Shown in pieces: positions 26,871-39,601 of a stretch of 50,088 nucleotides of DNA. Below the pieces are notes generated by a model. It saw only the letters and a program-made list of their open reading frames with translations, made no database searches and was not told the DNA's origin. A program made the translations under genes and the position numbers. Source of the stretch: Amoeboaphelidium occidentale (taxonomy: Eukaryota > Aphelidiomycota > Aphelidea); contig JALGPX010000068.1 of the NCBI GenBank assembly GCA_023515795.1, positions 7,010 to 57,097 on the forward strand, given 5' to 3'. Each line of letters opens with the position of its first letter. Positions within the stretch are counted from its first letter, which is position 1.

Positions 26871-29093
26871 ATGTCTTACGAAACAAGAGAGCTTCAGGCT
26901 AAAGCTGCGTTGAATGCTTTGAGCTTGAATCCGTCAGGAGATTTAGTTGTACTAGCTGGAAGAGAAGTATTAAAGATTGTGTCAGTTGATACCAAGAAAA
27001 TTAAGGAAGTAGTTAATCTAAGGGCTGGATCTCGTTTGAACCTGAACTTGAGCAGCAATGAAGTTAAATGGTGTCCCTCGTGTAATTTTAAGAGTATTTG
27101 AGTGTTTATTGTTCTTAGACGCAAAGCATCTTATTGCAACAGCTGCGACTAATGGCTCTATTGTCCTTTGGAATCTTAATAAGCCTGTTGGTCAGAGGCA
27201 AGATCGGATAATCAGCGAGCACAGTAGAGCTGTTAATAAGTTATGCTTTCATCCAACTGATGCGATACTTTTATTGAGTGCGTCTCAGGATGGTACAATG
27301 CGCATGTGGGATTTACGCACGAAGAATACAGCGCAGTATGTGTTTGAGGGAAAGTCTGAAGCTGTGAGAGATGTTCAATTTGCACCAGGAAACGCATACG
27401 CTTTTGCAGCTGCTTTCGAAAATGGTACTTTTCAAAAATGGGATATAAGGTTTCCAAAGTTGTACGAAAAGAAATGGAATGCTCACAATGCTCTGGTGTT
27501 GAGTTTGGATTGGCACCAAGATGGCAGATATCTCGCCACTGGAGGCAGAGACAAGCAGATCAAAGTTTGGGATACTGTTTCTGAAAGTAGGAAGCCGTTG
27601 GTGACTATCCAAAATGTTTCTAGTGTATCGAAAGTTGCGTGGCAGCCGACTGTTTATGGAAATCCTATTCGAATTGCGTGCAGCTCTTTACTGTCAGATA
27701 ACAGAATTCACGTTTTTGACATTGAAAGGCCGAGTATTCCATCTTATTCATTTGAATGTCACTCTAATGTTGTTACTGGGTTCCAATGGAAAAATAGTGA
27801 AACAATATTCTCCGTTTCAAAAGACCAGAAATTCGCCATTAGCTCATTTCCTACAACAACAGAGAGTGAAGGATCCGGGTACAGAATTACTGATTACATA
27901 AGCTCTTCATCTGTTTCTTTCAGTCCATGGGATGATATTGCGGTATCAAGTAGAATCTTGTCAGAACGATCACAAACGCCTGTGGAAATGTTGACACATG
28001 AACGGGCATATTCCAGAGAGAAAGGAATCAAACCTAATATCTTGAATGAAGAGAGCTTATTAAGAGGATCAACTGTAACTCTCATGACTAACAATCAGTT
28101 CAATTTAGATTCTTCAAGGTAAATTGAAAACAAACAAACACTAAATTTGGTAGCATGACTTGGTTTTCGTCTGAGAAGCCTCTTGGAGCATTCTCTCGCC
28201 TAGATCCAGGATCTAGTGAAGATTTGGAAAAATCATATCCAGTTAGCTCTTACTTTTCTTTAAGGGGAAGTAGAAAGCCAAACATATCATCTTCTTTAAC
28301 CGCACAAGCGTCGTATTCCCGACGAAAAGAATGGACTCTTAACATGTTTACACCAGATTCTCTGCAATTTAATGCTATTTCACACTTAACAGAAGATGAC
28401 AGTTCTCAAAGGTTTTGTTATTACGCGGAAGAACTTCAATTCTTTGATGTGCGGAGTTGTAAAGGCCCAAAGAATGTTACAAAAAGTGATATTTGCTCCA
28501 ATAATGCTATCAATGCAGAACGCATTGGTGATTACAATATTGGGAAGTTCTGGAGACTTTGCAGTATCTTTCTGAAGGAGGAAACAATCCTTAAAACGAA
28601 AGAATGGGATTTTTCAACTAGTTTAAAGTGTCTCTTTGAATCGCTTATTGTTGAGGGAGATGTTCAAATGCTGGTTTGTTTAGATACAATTTTTGGGGAT
28701 GTTATGGACTATCCATCTTCACAAGTACAGGAATGGTACGCAAAGTATATTGAAATGTTACATCAACGACAATTCTTTACAGCGGCAACTGAAATCATAA
28801 GCTCCTGCAGGCTAGAGTCTATTCAAAGATTTAATCAGGATTCAACGTCTATGCATACTTCATGTAATCGCTGTTTCAAACCGCTCTTGCCTCGTGAGGG
28901 AGGTGGATTTTGGGTTTGTGAAAAGTGCCAAAAGTTTATAGAGCCTTGCGTTATCTGCAAATTACCTGTTCGCTCGGTGTTTCTTTGGTGCAGAACGTGT
29001 GGTCACGGAGGACATATCGAGCACATGAAGGAATGGTTTGGAGAGTTTGATGAATGTCCATCTGGTTGTGGCCATAAGTGTCACCAAATTTGA
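26871..29093 (+). CDS. WDR24: WDR24/Sea2, GATOR2 (SEACAT) subunit
   Basis: Three exons (26871-27081, 27119-28118, 28154-29093; introns 37 and 35 bp) give 716 residues. The N-terminal propeller has the WDR24 blades (ATAATNGSIVLWNLNKP, SGSASQDGT-like LSASQDGTMRMWDLRTK, GNAYAFAAAFENGTFQKWDI, GRYLATGGRDKQIKVWD). A helical middle follows (KFWRLCSIFLKEE). The protein ends in a Cys/His-rich zinc-binding RING-like module (CNRCFKPLL, CEKCQKFIEPCVICKLPV, CRTCGHGGHIEHMKEWF, CPSGCGHKC), as in all GATOR2 WD-RING subunits. It acts at the vacuole/lysosome, relieving GATOR1 inhibition of TORC1 when amino acids are present. The second intron joins a Ser codon, so the frame from ATG 28155 is not a separate gene. 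Confidence 0.93.
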
Positions 29094-29111
29094 GTTATGC
29101 AACGTGCTCTA

Positions 29112-31941
29112 TTACAACATCTTATCTTTTTCTTCTGGGTCAAGTAAAGTTTCATCTGATGACGTGGAGTATCTCAAGAAAGGCTTCTCTTCTGAAATCA
29201 TTGGCTTTTGGAAAGCGGTAGTGAAACCACCTGCGTTATGATCCATTCCATCAACCATGAGAGGTGGAACCTCAAACGGAACTTGGCTCATGTCTTTTCT
29301 TTGATAGAACAATAAATATGCTGCAGGAGTAACAATTGATGACTGTGAAATGGGTGACACTCGCGAATCGTCAAAGTCATACCAAGAGTTTTCCAACTGA
29401 TTCTTTGCAAAAGCGGTATAATGACCGCCACCTAGACCCCCAAAGTGATTAGAAACAGCGAAAAGCTCATAGTTCAGATATTCATGTTGTTCGTTAGATG
29501 AAACCCTAGACATGAGATCCAAATTTTCGATAGGAAAATCTATCAGATTATCAAGTTTCTCTCGTCTGTATCTTGAGTGAGAGAATCTTTTCAAATGCAC
29601 CACTAGAATATTTGGGAGTTTCCAAAGCTCCAATTTTTTGGTTGCTTGTTGATGTTGCTTACATTTTGGACAATACCATGCATCATCTTCGCCCAATTGT
29701 TCTTCTTTAGAAAACTCATCAAAACATTGATCAATTCCGACAGTACTGGATTCTACTGGGTTTTCCATCAAGCTTTCCTCGACTTTAATGAAATTATCAT
29801 CATCTTCGGCGAACTTTGAGTACTCTAAAGACAACACAAGTTCCATCTTGTTGTGGTCCGGTGAAAAAACAACATTATCATCTTCATCAACCAAAATAGA
29901 GCTGGAATTAGATGAGGAGAAAGAGCCGTTTGATTTATCAAACTCAATAGCAAACAAATTCTTGGAATGATCACCTGTATCCCGGAATTCTGCTAAATCA
30001 ATCGTTGTATACCTCTGTAGCTGTTCAAGAAGAATGTTGTAAAGATCTGCATGTTTGATATCCGTTGGAATGGAAATGGCAAAAGGGCACCCAAACTCTG
30101 TCTTGGGGAAATAGCCTGTGTTCTTTTTTGTCAAGACCACTTCAAAAATTTTGAATTCCGGATTGTTAGGAACTTCGCAGACAATAATATGATCATTTTG
30201 CGCTATAGACTTCCAGTCAGCTTCCTTATCATCTCCAAAAAATTTGTGAACCTTCTTGCGAAATTCTTCAAACATAATCAAATTTGTATCCGGGCTTAGT
30301 TTCAATTTATCCCGAATTATCTTCTTAACTTGACCATTTGTAGAATCAAGAGGAAACCTCAAGCGAACAAAAACTGGCGGTCTCTTCACATCAAGTGGAA
30401 CAAACATAAACTGTAGAATCTTCTGCTTTTCAAACGGTATTGGAACAGTCAAGTACATGAAAGGATCAAATGTAATAGAAACATGATGACATTCAGGACA
30501 AACTAGTGTGCTTTTATACTGGCCCTGAAAGTGATCAACTATAATCGAATCTAAAAATGAGCTAATATGATAAAAACAAACCATTTCTAGCCTTGTGTAT
30601 ATGCCATAACTTTTCTGCATACTCTTTTTCAGGAATTGACCCATCATTATCAGGAACTTCAACATAAGGTTTTTTCTTTACTCGGTTCAAATCTTCATGC
30701 AAGCCATCAAGTAAAAATGCAGTAAGTTCTTGAGAGTCATGTTGATGATAACCAACAAACTGAGGAGCAAACTTGCCAATAGTCACTTTGAAATCTCTTG
30801 GCACAACAGAAACAGCTCTTTTTCTCCACAGTGTATTGATGAGTTCTCCATAAGATTCTGCGATCTGACCGCCCATCCCTAAAGGATTATCCCTGTTGAT
30901 TTCACTCATGTATTGTCCAGAGAGGAAGTATTGTGTTAATGGTCTAGTATTACTCAAACATTGCAGTGCAGAGTTCATGAAGCACGTATTGCCTTGGTTT
31001 CCTAATCCTGTAACACCTGGAATGCGGTTTGAGCGTTCAGGAGACTGATTAAATTTCCTTCTTGGCCATGCTCCTGGAGCAACATCTTGAGGCGATGGTG
31101 AAATTGATGGACTTATTCTTTTGTATGAATTTACTGGCGAAAGGCTGTTACCCCAACCTGAATCGTTATCCTCTATCGGCCCTGAATGAATAGGAATTGG
31201 GCGGCTGAATGTAGAGCCAAACCGCGATAAATCAGGCTGTTCATCGTCTTTACGCCTTATCAACAAATAAGGTGCGTCTAACTTGGAGCATTCACCAATA
31301 GAGATTCCTGGCTCATAATCGACTTTTTCAAATGTATGAATGAATTCCGAATCTTCCCCTGCATAAATGACAACGTCTAAATCACTCATAACGTCCAAAT
31401 TCAACGATTCGCATGCACGTTTGACAAAATCCTGCACCTTATCCGCTTTTGATGCCAAAACTCGAACAGTCTCAGTAGAGTTATCAAGGCTTGTAAGAAC
31501 GTGAAACTCTTTTGGATAAAGCTCTACAATAGGATTCGGAATATGTCCAAAACCCATAATGATCTTTTTGGGAAACTCCACCGATGAAATCTTGAACCAT
31601 TTCTTCAACTTCTCGTAAGACTTCTGGTTGACGATTGCAAAGTTAGTTATCTCATATAATCCTGTCATTAATTCCCCCGGGTGAATAGGACTTTCAATGT
31701 CTGAGTTATCGATCGGTGGAACAGTGTTTGGTTGTATAGGTTCAGACCTCGCCTGTACAGGTAGAGCGCCATATATCTTCTCGAAGTTGTCGATCCAATT
31801 ACGAGAGATTAGGTAGCATGTGTTTCCAGGAATCAGTGGGGCATTCTTGCCTCTTTCCAGCGTCTGGTAAGCCTCCTCGAAAGTAGGCTGAGTCGAAGCG
31901 TCTCCACCTAAACGATTAGGGCTAACGAACATCATGGGCAT
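29112..31941 (-). CDS. UBP12: Ubiquitin carboxyl-terminal hydrolase with DUSP domain (Ubp12/USP4-15 type)
   Basis: Exon 1 (31941-30582) and exon 2 (30550-29112), joined over a 31-bp intron, give 932 residues. A DUSP domain (about 20-130, [17 protein letters not shown]) and a ubiquitin-like region come first, then the catalytic core. The Cys box [17 protein letters not shown] has Cys320. A long insert follows the zinc-binding [16 protein letters not shown] pairs. The His box [14 protein letters not shown] has His830, with the catalytic Asp in WYDFDDSRV. This is the layout of yeast Ubp12 and human USP4/11/15. It removes ubiquitin from proteins in cytosol and nucleus. An acceptor ending in TTTTTAG at 30551 restores [13 protein letters not shown]. 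The upstream AG would break the frame. It is convergent with WDR24, with 18 bases between stops. Confidence 0.92.
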
Positions 31942-32147
31942 ATTTACCGTTCATTCCGTAATGCAAATTGTTTTCGGAGCCCATGTTCACTTTTTTGAAA
32001 GGTCTCGGATCCGTTGGTGAGCTGTCCTTCGCAAAGGTCATCGAGTGACTGATCAAAACAAAAACGTTATGCAGCGTAGCTCACGTTTCAAGACATAATA
32101 AACTGCTATACCGCCTAAAATTACAAAATGAAGAACCACTGAGATCT

Positions 32148-34271
32148 TTATTCTGATATTAAATGTGCCGTCTGAACCATCGTCATGTCTGAACTTGATC
32201 CCGCTACCAAATGTGACTGACTAAGTTTCAACTTTGGTTTGTCATTTAATTGACTATGAGATGATCGTACGGCTAATTTTGGTGATTCTGGTCTAGAAGG
32301 TCTATGAATTTCTTGAGATGAGTGATTTTTGTGCATTCTTCGTTCATCATCTGTTTTCTTCCTATGCTTTCGTTGAGAGTCCGATCTTTCCGACCTATGC
32401 TCGCTTTTATGGGATGATGATCTTGACCTTCCGTGTTTACCCCGTTCTTCCCCTCTGATTTGATCTGGGCGGTGTTTACTCGATCTAGATTTAGAAGATG
32501 ATGATGGAAGAACAAGTCCGGTATCAGACTCTCTTGGTAATGAAGAGGATGAACTCAAAATAGCTGCATCTCCAATAGGGACAGGCTGTCTCATTTTCAC
32601 AACTCTTGAGATTCTTCTACCTGCCTTTGCAATATTGTTTGCAACTGCAATGATGTCATCCATCAAGGAGGGTAATTCCTCCTCGTCATCTGGTTCTTCT
32701 TCTAAGCGAATGCTGTTAAATGCTTCTGGAGGAAGTGGCTGATGGTACGTGGAGGGCATAACAGGATCTGATTCTTGTATAATTACGGTATTGCCCACAC
32801 CAAACAATGCGTCGGATTGTGGAGCTGGTGGCGGTAAGGATCTCGACGGGCTAGTTTTAGCTTCATCACGAACTGGTCCCAAGTTTCCACTCGAACCAAG
32901 ATCGTTTGTTTTGCGTGGTTTCTTTGAAAGATTTTCCATGGATTTGTTTTGTTTCTTCTGCTCTGCTTGCTTCTTCCTTAGCTCTCTTCTTTTCTTCCTC
33001 TCTAAAATCATTCTGTATCTCCTAAGTATTATAACTACCAAGCATGCCATGACACAAACCAAACAGCATATCAGCACAATCAAGATGCCCCACAAGAAAG
33101 CTGGAACAGCACCCATCGGAGATGATGGTTGATCAGTACCTTCTTTAATAGACTTCACAAAGTCCAATAGCTCTTGGCCTGTGTGAGAAACCTTTTTGAA
33201 GGTGTTCGTCGGCTCGTTTGTGCTCGGGTCTTTTCCTCCGAAAACATACCAAGTCATGCCTTGATCAGCCTTTACAGAAGCAGCACCACATGAGAAGTAA
33301 CGTGAACTCTTGAGCGCATCGTTATTAACGTTGATGAACGAATGTTTCTCGTAATTATATGCTTTGATGCCCTCTGAAACTCCATCTTTTGTCTTTCCTC
33401 CATAAAAATATCCATTCTGGGCGTCTCTGGCAAACACTGGCGCTGCCATTGCTGTGCGACTACCCTCAGCGTTAGCTAAACTCCATTTTCGATCCGCAAT
33501 GTTAAACGTCCACAGATCTGAAAGAGGCACGGTTGATGATAGACTGCTAGCACCGCCAAACACATACAACATATTGTTCTCGTAGAACAGTGTAACAAAA
33601 GTTCTAGCAGAAGGTAGCAGCCCGTCAGAAGGAGCCAATACTTTGAATGTTTGCGCGACAGGATCAAATGTGATCAAATCTGCAGATGCTGCGTTAGATG
33701 ACATGGACAGACCGTAAATGTAAAATACGCCATTAAAAGCGACAACATCGTGTCCAAAGAACTTCCCATTCGTCAAAGCATTAGGTGCATCATTAACAGA
33801 AGCAATTGAGAGGTCCGCATTTAGTTTTATGACGTCGTTCGACGCTCTAACAATCAATTAGTCCTCAACATGTTGGCGAGAGATTACTCAGTAGGATCAT
33901 TTGGTGACAATCCTCCTCCAATAAAGTATATATCATCATTGTACATGATCATTTTTCCAAAGTATCTCTTTGTAATGGCTACAAGTAAGGTTGTATTAAA
34001 TTAGAACTCTACGATGGATCAATGATATTTTGCTCCAAGTCTGGTTCAAGTTGTAAGAGTAGATATGATCACTCGTAGATGAGCCTCCTGTAACAAGGAA
34101 GCTGTCGTCTCGTATAACACCTATAGTTATTAACCATATCCTTGATTAGTTACTTGCACATCCAAATCTTTGTGATGGTCCATTGATCACATTTATGGTT
34201 TCAACTTTGCTGAACAAGCCCCAAACTGATGATACAAAAAGCGTGGCTGTTATTACAACGCGTAGTGTCAT
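32148..34271 (-). CDS. Kelch-repeat type I membrane protein
   Basis: Four exons (34271-34154, 34120-34013, 33978-33888, 33846-32148; introns 33, 34 and 41 bp) give 671 residues. Residues 1-18 are a signal peptide (MTLRVVITATLFVSSVWG). Kelch units follow (QRFGCASVIRDDSFLVTGGS, KMIMYNDDIYFIGGG, FYENNMLYVFGGASS, ARDAQNGYFYGGKT, TWYVFGGKDP), making an extracellular beta-propeller up to about 330. A membrane segment is at about 353-381 (FLWGILIVLICCLVCVMACL). The tail of about 290 residues begins with a basic stop-transfer sequence (RRYRMILERKKRRELRKK) and is rich in Ser, Arg, His and Pro. The design suggests a surface receptor, adhesion or wall sensor. The family is not recognised beyond the kelch repeats. 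The 206 bases to the ubiquitin protease gene hold nothing notable. Confidence 0.8.
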
Positions 34272-34411
34272 TTCTGAAATATAGCTCTTTTTACCGGCAG
34301 CAACAGTCGAATAATAAGATCTATTAATATCACGTTGATCGCTTCATACGACATTTCACGGCAACAAGCGAGAAAGCTTCGCACATGGTAGCTTTATTCA
34401 AATAACCTCAT

Positions 34412-37400
34412 CTAAAACAGCTCTGGAACTTCCAAATCAGTGAACTTCTTCTCTCTTGCTTCCCAGTAGCCTCCTTTGTAAACCCATTGATTCTCACCAG
34501 TGTCTTCTTCAACGTCCTTGTAAAACCATGTTGGTGACCATTCAAGTCCAGCTTCATGTCTTGCTTTCCGTGCCTTTCTTTGTTTTTCTTCTAATCTCGC
34601 CTTTTCTTTATCAGCATCAACGTAATTGCCACTATAAAGTTAATAAGTCAAATAAAACTTACTTCTCCATTGCACGTTGATCTGGTCTTTTCCTTGAGTC
34701 CGTAGGGCAAACAAATGAATCCAGTGAATTTGCTAGATCATTTAAAGAGACCGCAAATTCAGTCAAATGGAACATCTTCTCTGAATCAACAGGCAAATTA
34801 TTCTTTTTCCAAAGAACTGTTCCACCGCTGGAGATAATGGAACCTCTTCCTGTTGCCTGAACAGTTGGTTTACTGAGCAACTTATCATTCCAGTGCCCCC
34901 ATATGTCGTAAAACTTTTCTCCTGTCTTATCTTTTACACTTCCTTCGATCTCATATTGTCCTTTGCCTCTCCAGCCACACGGTTTGAACGTAAGACTACA
35001 AACATCCCCTGTCGTATGGTTTTTAACAACCATGTCTCCATAATGATCAAGCCAAATCTTACCCATAATCAAATTGTTGGCACATGTTGTGACTTTTTTC
35101 CAACTGAAATGCTCTTTGGTCTTCTTTATAACGACATGACAATTGCCAAGAGGGAATATTTCAAAAGACTTGCCCCAGAACTTGCTGTCAATGCTTGCTT
35201 CTTGCCAGAATATGTAATGATCAGATTCGCAATAACAAGCGCTAATAGGTGGATGATGAGAAACCTGTTCAGCCAAATATCTAAATCCCAAATCCTTCCG
35301 TACATACTCGAACGTTTCTCCTAACAATGGATTGAATGGTTTTGATGTTCTGTTTAGTGTGCTAGAGTAATTGGACATTGCAAACGCCGCAATGAACTGA
35401 ATTCTCTCAAGTGGATCTGAGCGTGCAGATGCAATATCAAGCAAACAGCTGTATTCCATATCTTCACAAAGACGCTGAAGCATGGAAAGAGGTTCGTTGA
35501 AGAATACAGGCAATGCGATTTTTGACAAATCTTTACCAATGTTATTCTTCAAAATAGACCAAATGGACATTTCAAACTTCGTGTCTGAATTAATACAAGG
35601 CAAGAACTTGCGAATATCTTTAGGAGGATCTTTCCAATAACCGCCTACAATAAAAGCATCTGCTTGTGGCAAAATCTGATTGCTCGCCTCTAACAAATCC
35701 TTTGAGTACTCATCTTGAGCGTCAAAGAATTCATCCTGTTCCTCATCCGCAGATTGAATATCACTCTTTGCAATCCTTGCGATTGTTTCCAAATGTTCCA
35801 TTTCTTCCACAGCCTCTTCTTGATACTTTTCATGTTCCATAGCTAGCGCTCTCAGATTTTCTTCCCAAACACGATTTAGGTTTTGCTCCTTCAAAAGCTC
35901 CTTTGAAAATGCAACTTCCCTGGTTTCATTCAAACGAATTAATTCTTTAATAGTGGAAATCAGTGTTTCTGCGGTCTTCTTAAAAGCGCCCAGCAGTTGA
36001 CTTTGTGCAGCTCCTCCGCCACCTGAAACATGCGACAGAGACTGGACGAGTTCTTGTTGAAAATGAACGCAAGCAAGCGCAGAGTTAGCGGTGGCATGAA
36101 AAGTATCCTCGTAAATGTGCTCAACTTCTTGAGATGCCTCTTCAAGTTCCCCGATCGATGCGAAAGAAGTAGACGGCATCATTGTATGCGTTACTTCAAA
36201 GGACCTATCCGAAATTTCATCGTGGTCAGCATCAGACTCATACTTTGAAGCGTCAGCGGAACCTTTTACTTTGATGTTGAACTTCTCATTATCCTGTAAC
36301 CATTGTTTGGTTTCAGTCAAAGCGATAACCCATCTTTTAGCTTCCATAGGGTGTTCAGCTCTTAAGTGATATCTGACACTCCCTCTGCCAATAATGTCAA
36401 ATCTGTTTCGATCAGAGGCATCAATCCATAGTTTTGCAACTTTCAACGAGATGGAACCACGACAACTTACAGGCTCATCTTCCTGCGCTCTATAATAAGA
36501 AAGCACCCCGTCTTCTAAAACAAACCATCTCTTTTTATAACCTCCAGCATAATTAGTCCACTTGTACAAGACACCTCTCATTTTGATTGACTCGTTTCCA
36601 GATGCCGAGGCTGAAGAACCAAAAGTACTCTGCGTTAATACTCCTTTCAAGAACGTTTTAATCTTATCGTTTTTGGTCTTCTCAGCAGGCAATTTTCCTC
36701 TTTTGTCTCTCACCAAAGGATCAGCCTTTTGTTTCAAACACCAGACAACCATTTCGTAGTTTCCCTGAGACGCAGCTTCATGAAGCACTGTGTCACCACT
36801 CATAGGATCAGGCATATTGATGTCTACCAATTTCGCAACACGTGGTTCTTGGTAGATCTTCTGAACAGTTGCGAAATCACCTGCAGCCGCAGCCGCGTGA
36901 ACCTCTTGCAATTTCTGATTAACAAAAACCTTGCGAAAGTTTTCAACAATATGAATGAGCCCTTCAGTTTTACAAAGATCTTTGCAGTCCTTCTCATCCT
37001 TGTTCAAAACGGAATCATCAATGTCTGGTTGCTTCAACAACAGGTCCACGATCTGACTTCGCCCAGCCTTGCATGCCAAATGCAGACACGTATTACCCTG
37101 AGAATCCTGAGCATTTATCGGAAAGTGGGGAGTAACTTTTAAGAGGTATTCAACAACAGACTTGGAAGCAAACGAACAAGCCAAGTGCAACGGTGTTCCA
37201 TAAGCAGAGACATGGGTCGGATTACTCTGATACTTCTTCACAAGAGCTGATAAGGCGTTCATATCAGCCGTGCGAATAGCTTCGATCCACTTAAAGTCAG
37301 CTAAAGTCTCCTCCACCTCCTTTGGCTTGGATCCTTTCAACCGAACAGCAGCTGAAAGTAAATCCTGAGTAGTCGCACTATTTGCATCGAGTGATATCCC

Positions 37401-37487
37401 AGAGAGATTAGAATTAGACTTCGAATGTCGAACAGAAGGAGTCCCAATTGCGGAGGCCGCTTGATTTTGGCTTTTGCTCGCCGACAT
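34412..37487 (-). CDS. OSH2: Oxysterol-binding protein with ankyrin repeats and PH domain (Osh1/Osh2 type)
   Basis: Exon 1 (37487-34663), a 31-bp intron and exon 2 (34631-34412) give 1014 residues. Ankyrin repeats lie at about 85-270 (GTPLHLACSFASKSVVEYLL, GNTCLHLACKAGRSQIVDLL, GDTVLHEAASQGNYEMVVWC). A PH domain lies at about 302-399 (GVLYKWTNYAGGYKKRWFVL). The EFFDAQDEYSKDL stretch is an FFAT-like motif (contact with ER VAP proteins). The C-terminal sterol/lipid-binding domain carries the signature EQVSHHPPISA (about 738). The last exon supplies GLEWSPTWFYKD and GGYWEAREKKF. Such proteins exchange sterol and PI4P at ER-Golgi or ER-plasma-membrane contacts. Translation from upstream codons to 37724 is rejected because it would overlap REX1 exon 1 antisense. 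Confidence 0.94.
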
Positions 37488-37524
37488 ATGATTTTCTGAT
37501 CGCGCTGCGGAAACTTGCGGTTGA

Positions 37525-39537
37525 ATGCAACACGAACGATTACACCCAGAAGATTCTCCGGTAAAGCGCAGGAGAATGATGAACGGCGAAGAAAATAAAT
37601 ACTCAGTCTTAAGCGATCCTTTGAAAGCTGATGAGGCTGATATCGCGGAAAGTAGAGAAGAACAAGTCAATTCTGATAGAACCTCAAAGGCTAAGCAGAA
37701 GAAGAAGGCAAAGAAAGCAAACAAGATTTTGCATGTAATGATATGAAGAGGTCTTTACTGATATTTGTAGATGAAAGTGGAATTATTGCCTAATGTTGAT
37801 AACCTCAGGAACAAGAAGGCCAATTTGCTAAAGCTGAAAGATTGGACTAATTTGGCGTTATATCTCCTTACTAATGATGCTGTTAGCCCTGGCTGGATGT
37901 TGGTGAAGAATCGCGAAGCTGTTCGGAAGTTTGTCATGGTAGTGGTGCCTGGCTTGCATCCACAAGATTTGATCGAATGTTTCCGCACAGATTTGCCGGT
38001 GTTCCCTGCTCCTTCAAATCCGTTACAAACGAAGCTGCATGATTTAAACGTGTTGCCGTTCAGTCACGCGATTGCTACGCAAGGTCCTGCTGAAAAGACA
38101 CATTTGCATCCGCCTGCATTGTCATTGCTTCAAGTTGCATTGACCGCAAAGCAGAAAGCAGAGAAAAAGAAGGCTCTCGCTAATAGTAAGAGCCACATAG
38201 AACCACATTCTCTAGATGACTTGAAGCTTAATGATTATCCGTTACGAGAAGAACACGAAGAAGTTCCTGAAGGTTGGATCGATACTCTAATTCATGGCTC
38301 TAAACAACAAATAATGACAGCCGCAGAGGAAAAGAAGGAAATTATGGAACAAGATGGGTTTACAATTGTTTCTAAGAATGCTAAAAAAGCAGCGAAGTTT
38401 CCTGTGTTCGCCTTAGATTGTGAAATGTGCATTACTAAACTTGGAATGGAAGTCACGAGAGTAACTTTGGTCGAAGAGGAAGAACACTCTGTTGTTTATG
38501 ATAGCTTAGTTATGCCTGAGAATCCAATTACTGACTATAACACTAAATTCTCTGGTATCACAGAGGAAATGATGACAGGGATCACTAAATCATTGAAAGA
38601 CGTTCAACTAGAATTACTTGAATTTATTAAACATGACACCGTTTTGATAGGACATTCACTCGAAAACGATTTGAAATGTTTAAAAATGATTCACAGGAAA
38701 GTTATTGACACTGCATTGTTGTTTCATTCATCGAGAGGTCCTCCGCACAAACCTAAATTAAGATGGTTAGCTCAAACATATCTCAATAAGATTATTCAGA
38801 ATGGTACCGAGGGCCATGACTCTGCTGAAGATGCACGTACTTGTCTAGAGTTGTATAATTTAAAAAGGTTTAAAGGGAATGACTTTGGTGTCAGTATTGA
38901 TGAAACAGAATCTGTATTTCTTAGGCTTCAAAGAGCTGGTAAGAAGACAGCCATGATTGACAATGATTATCAACTTAAAAACTACGGCAAAGATGCGAAT
39001 GTGCAGTACAAATCCGATAAAGATGACGAAGTTGTTGAGAACATGAAAAAAGCAATCTTAGAAGATGATTGTGATTTCGTTTATGGCAGGCTTAGTTGTT
39101 TATACTCTCGTAATCATGGGAGTACTTCAAACGCAAAAGATGGTGAACTAGAATTGGGGAATGTCAAGAATAGGACATACACTGAAGAATTTAAGGCATT
39201 AAGTGACAATTTGAAGAATATTTGTGATGCACTCCCTAAAAACTCAGTGTTGGTTGTTGTCTCCGGGCATGGTGATACATTGGCTGCGTCAAAGTTGTTG
39301 GATGAACGAAAAGCTTATGCGAAACTCAAGAACGAAATTGGAGCTGTCCAACTGCATTCTGAGCAACCAGAAAAGGTTTTTGGTCCTGATAAAATGGCTC
39401 TGTTGGATGAAGCCATAAAAACTGGCCGCCTTGGTGTTGGCATGTACGGAGTGAAAATGAGCGAAGGTGAAGTGCAAAGGAATAGCTTCAGTTTTGTAAT
39501 CAAAGATGGTAAAGTTGTTACTAGTGAAGAGGCTTAA
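37525..39537 (+). CDS. REXO1: REX1/REXO1-type 3'-5' RNA exonuclease
   Basis: Exon 1 (37525-37734), a 36-bp intron and exon 2 (37771-39537) give 658 residues. The N-terminus is Lys-rich (KAKQKKKAKKANK), fitting nuclear or nucleolar localisation. The DEDDh exonuclease core spans about 280-430: FALDCEMC with the first Asp and Glu, HSLENDLKCLK with the next Asp, and HDSAEDARTCLELY with the catalytic His and last Asp. The C-terminal domain (TEEFKALSDNLKNICDALP and on) resembles the conserved tail of the fungal and animal Rex1 group. Rex1 trims 3' ends of 5S rRNA, 5.8S rRNA and tRNAs. The gene is head-to-head with the oxysterol-binding gene, with 37 bases between the ATGs. Confidence 0.92.
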
Positions 39538-39601
39538 TAGATAATACATAAAACTAGAAGATGATGTTTATCTCAGCGATTCTCACATAATTTGGCGCCA
39601 C

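Noticed and set aside
28155-29093. Separate zinc-finger gene after WDR24
   Set aside because: A 35-bp intron joins it in phase to the propeller exon, and WDR24 orthologues have exactly this C-terminal module.
37488-37724. N-terminal extension of the oxysterol-binding protein
   Set aside because: It is antisense to the Lys-rich first exon of the REX1-type gene, is oddly Phe/Leu/Ser-rich, and the internal ATG 37487 gives a normal protein.
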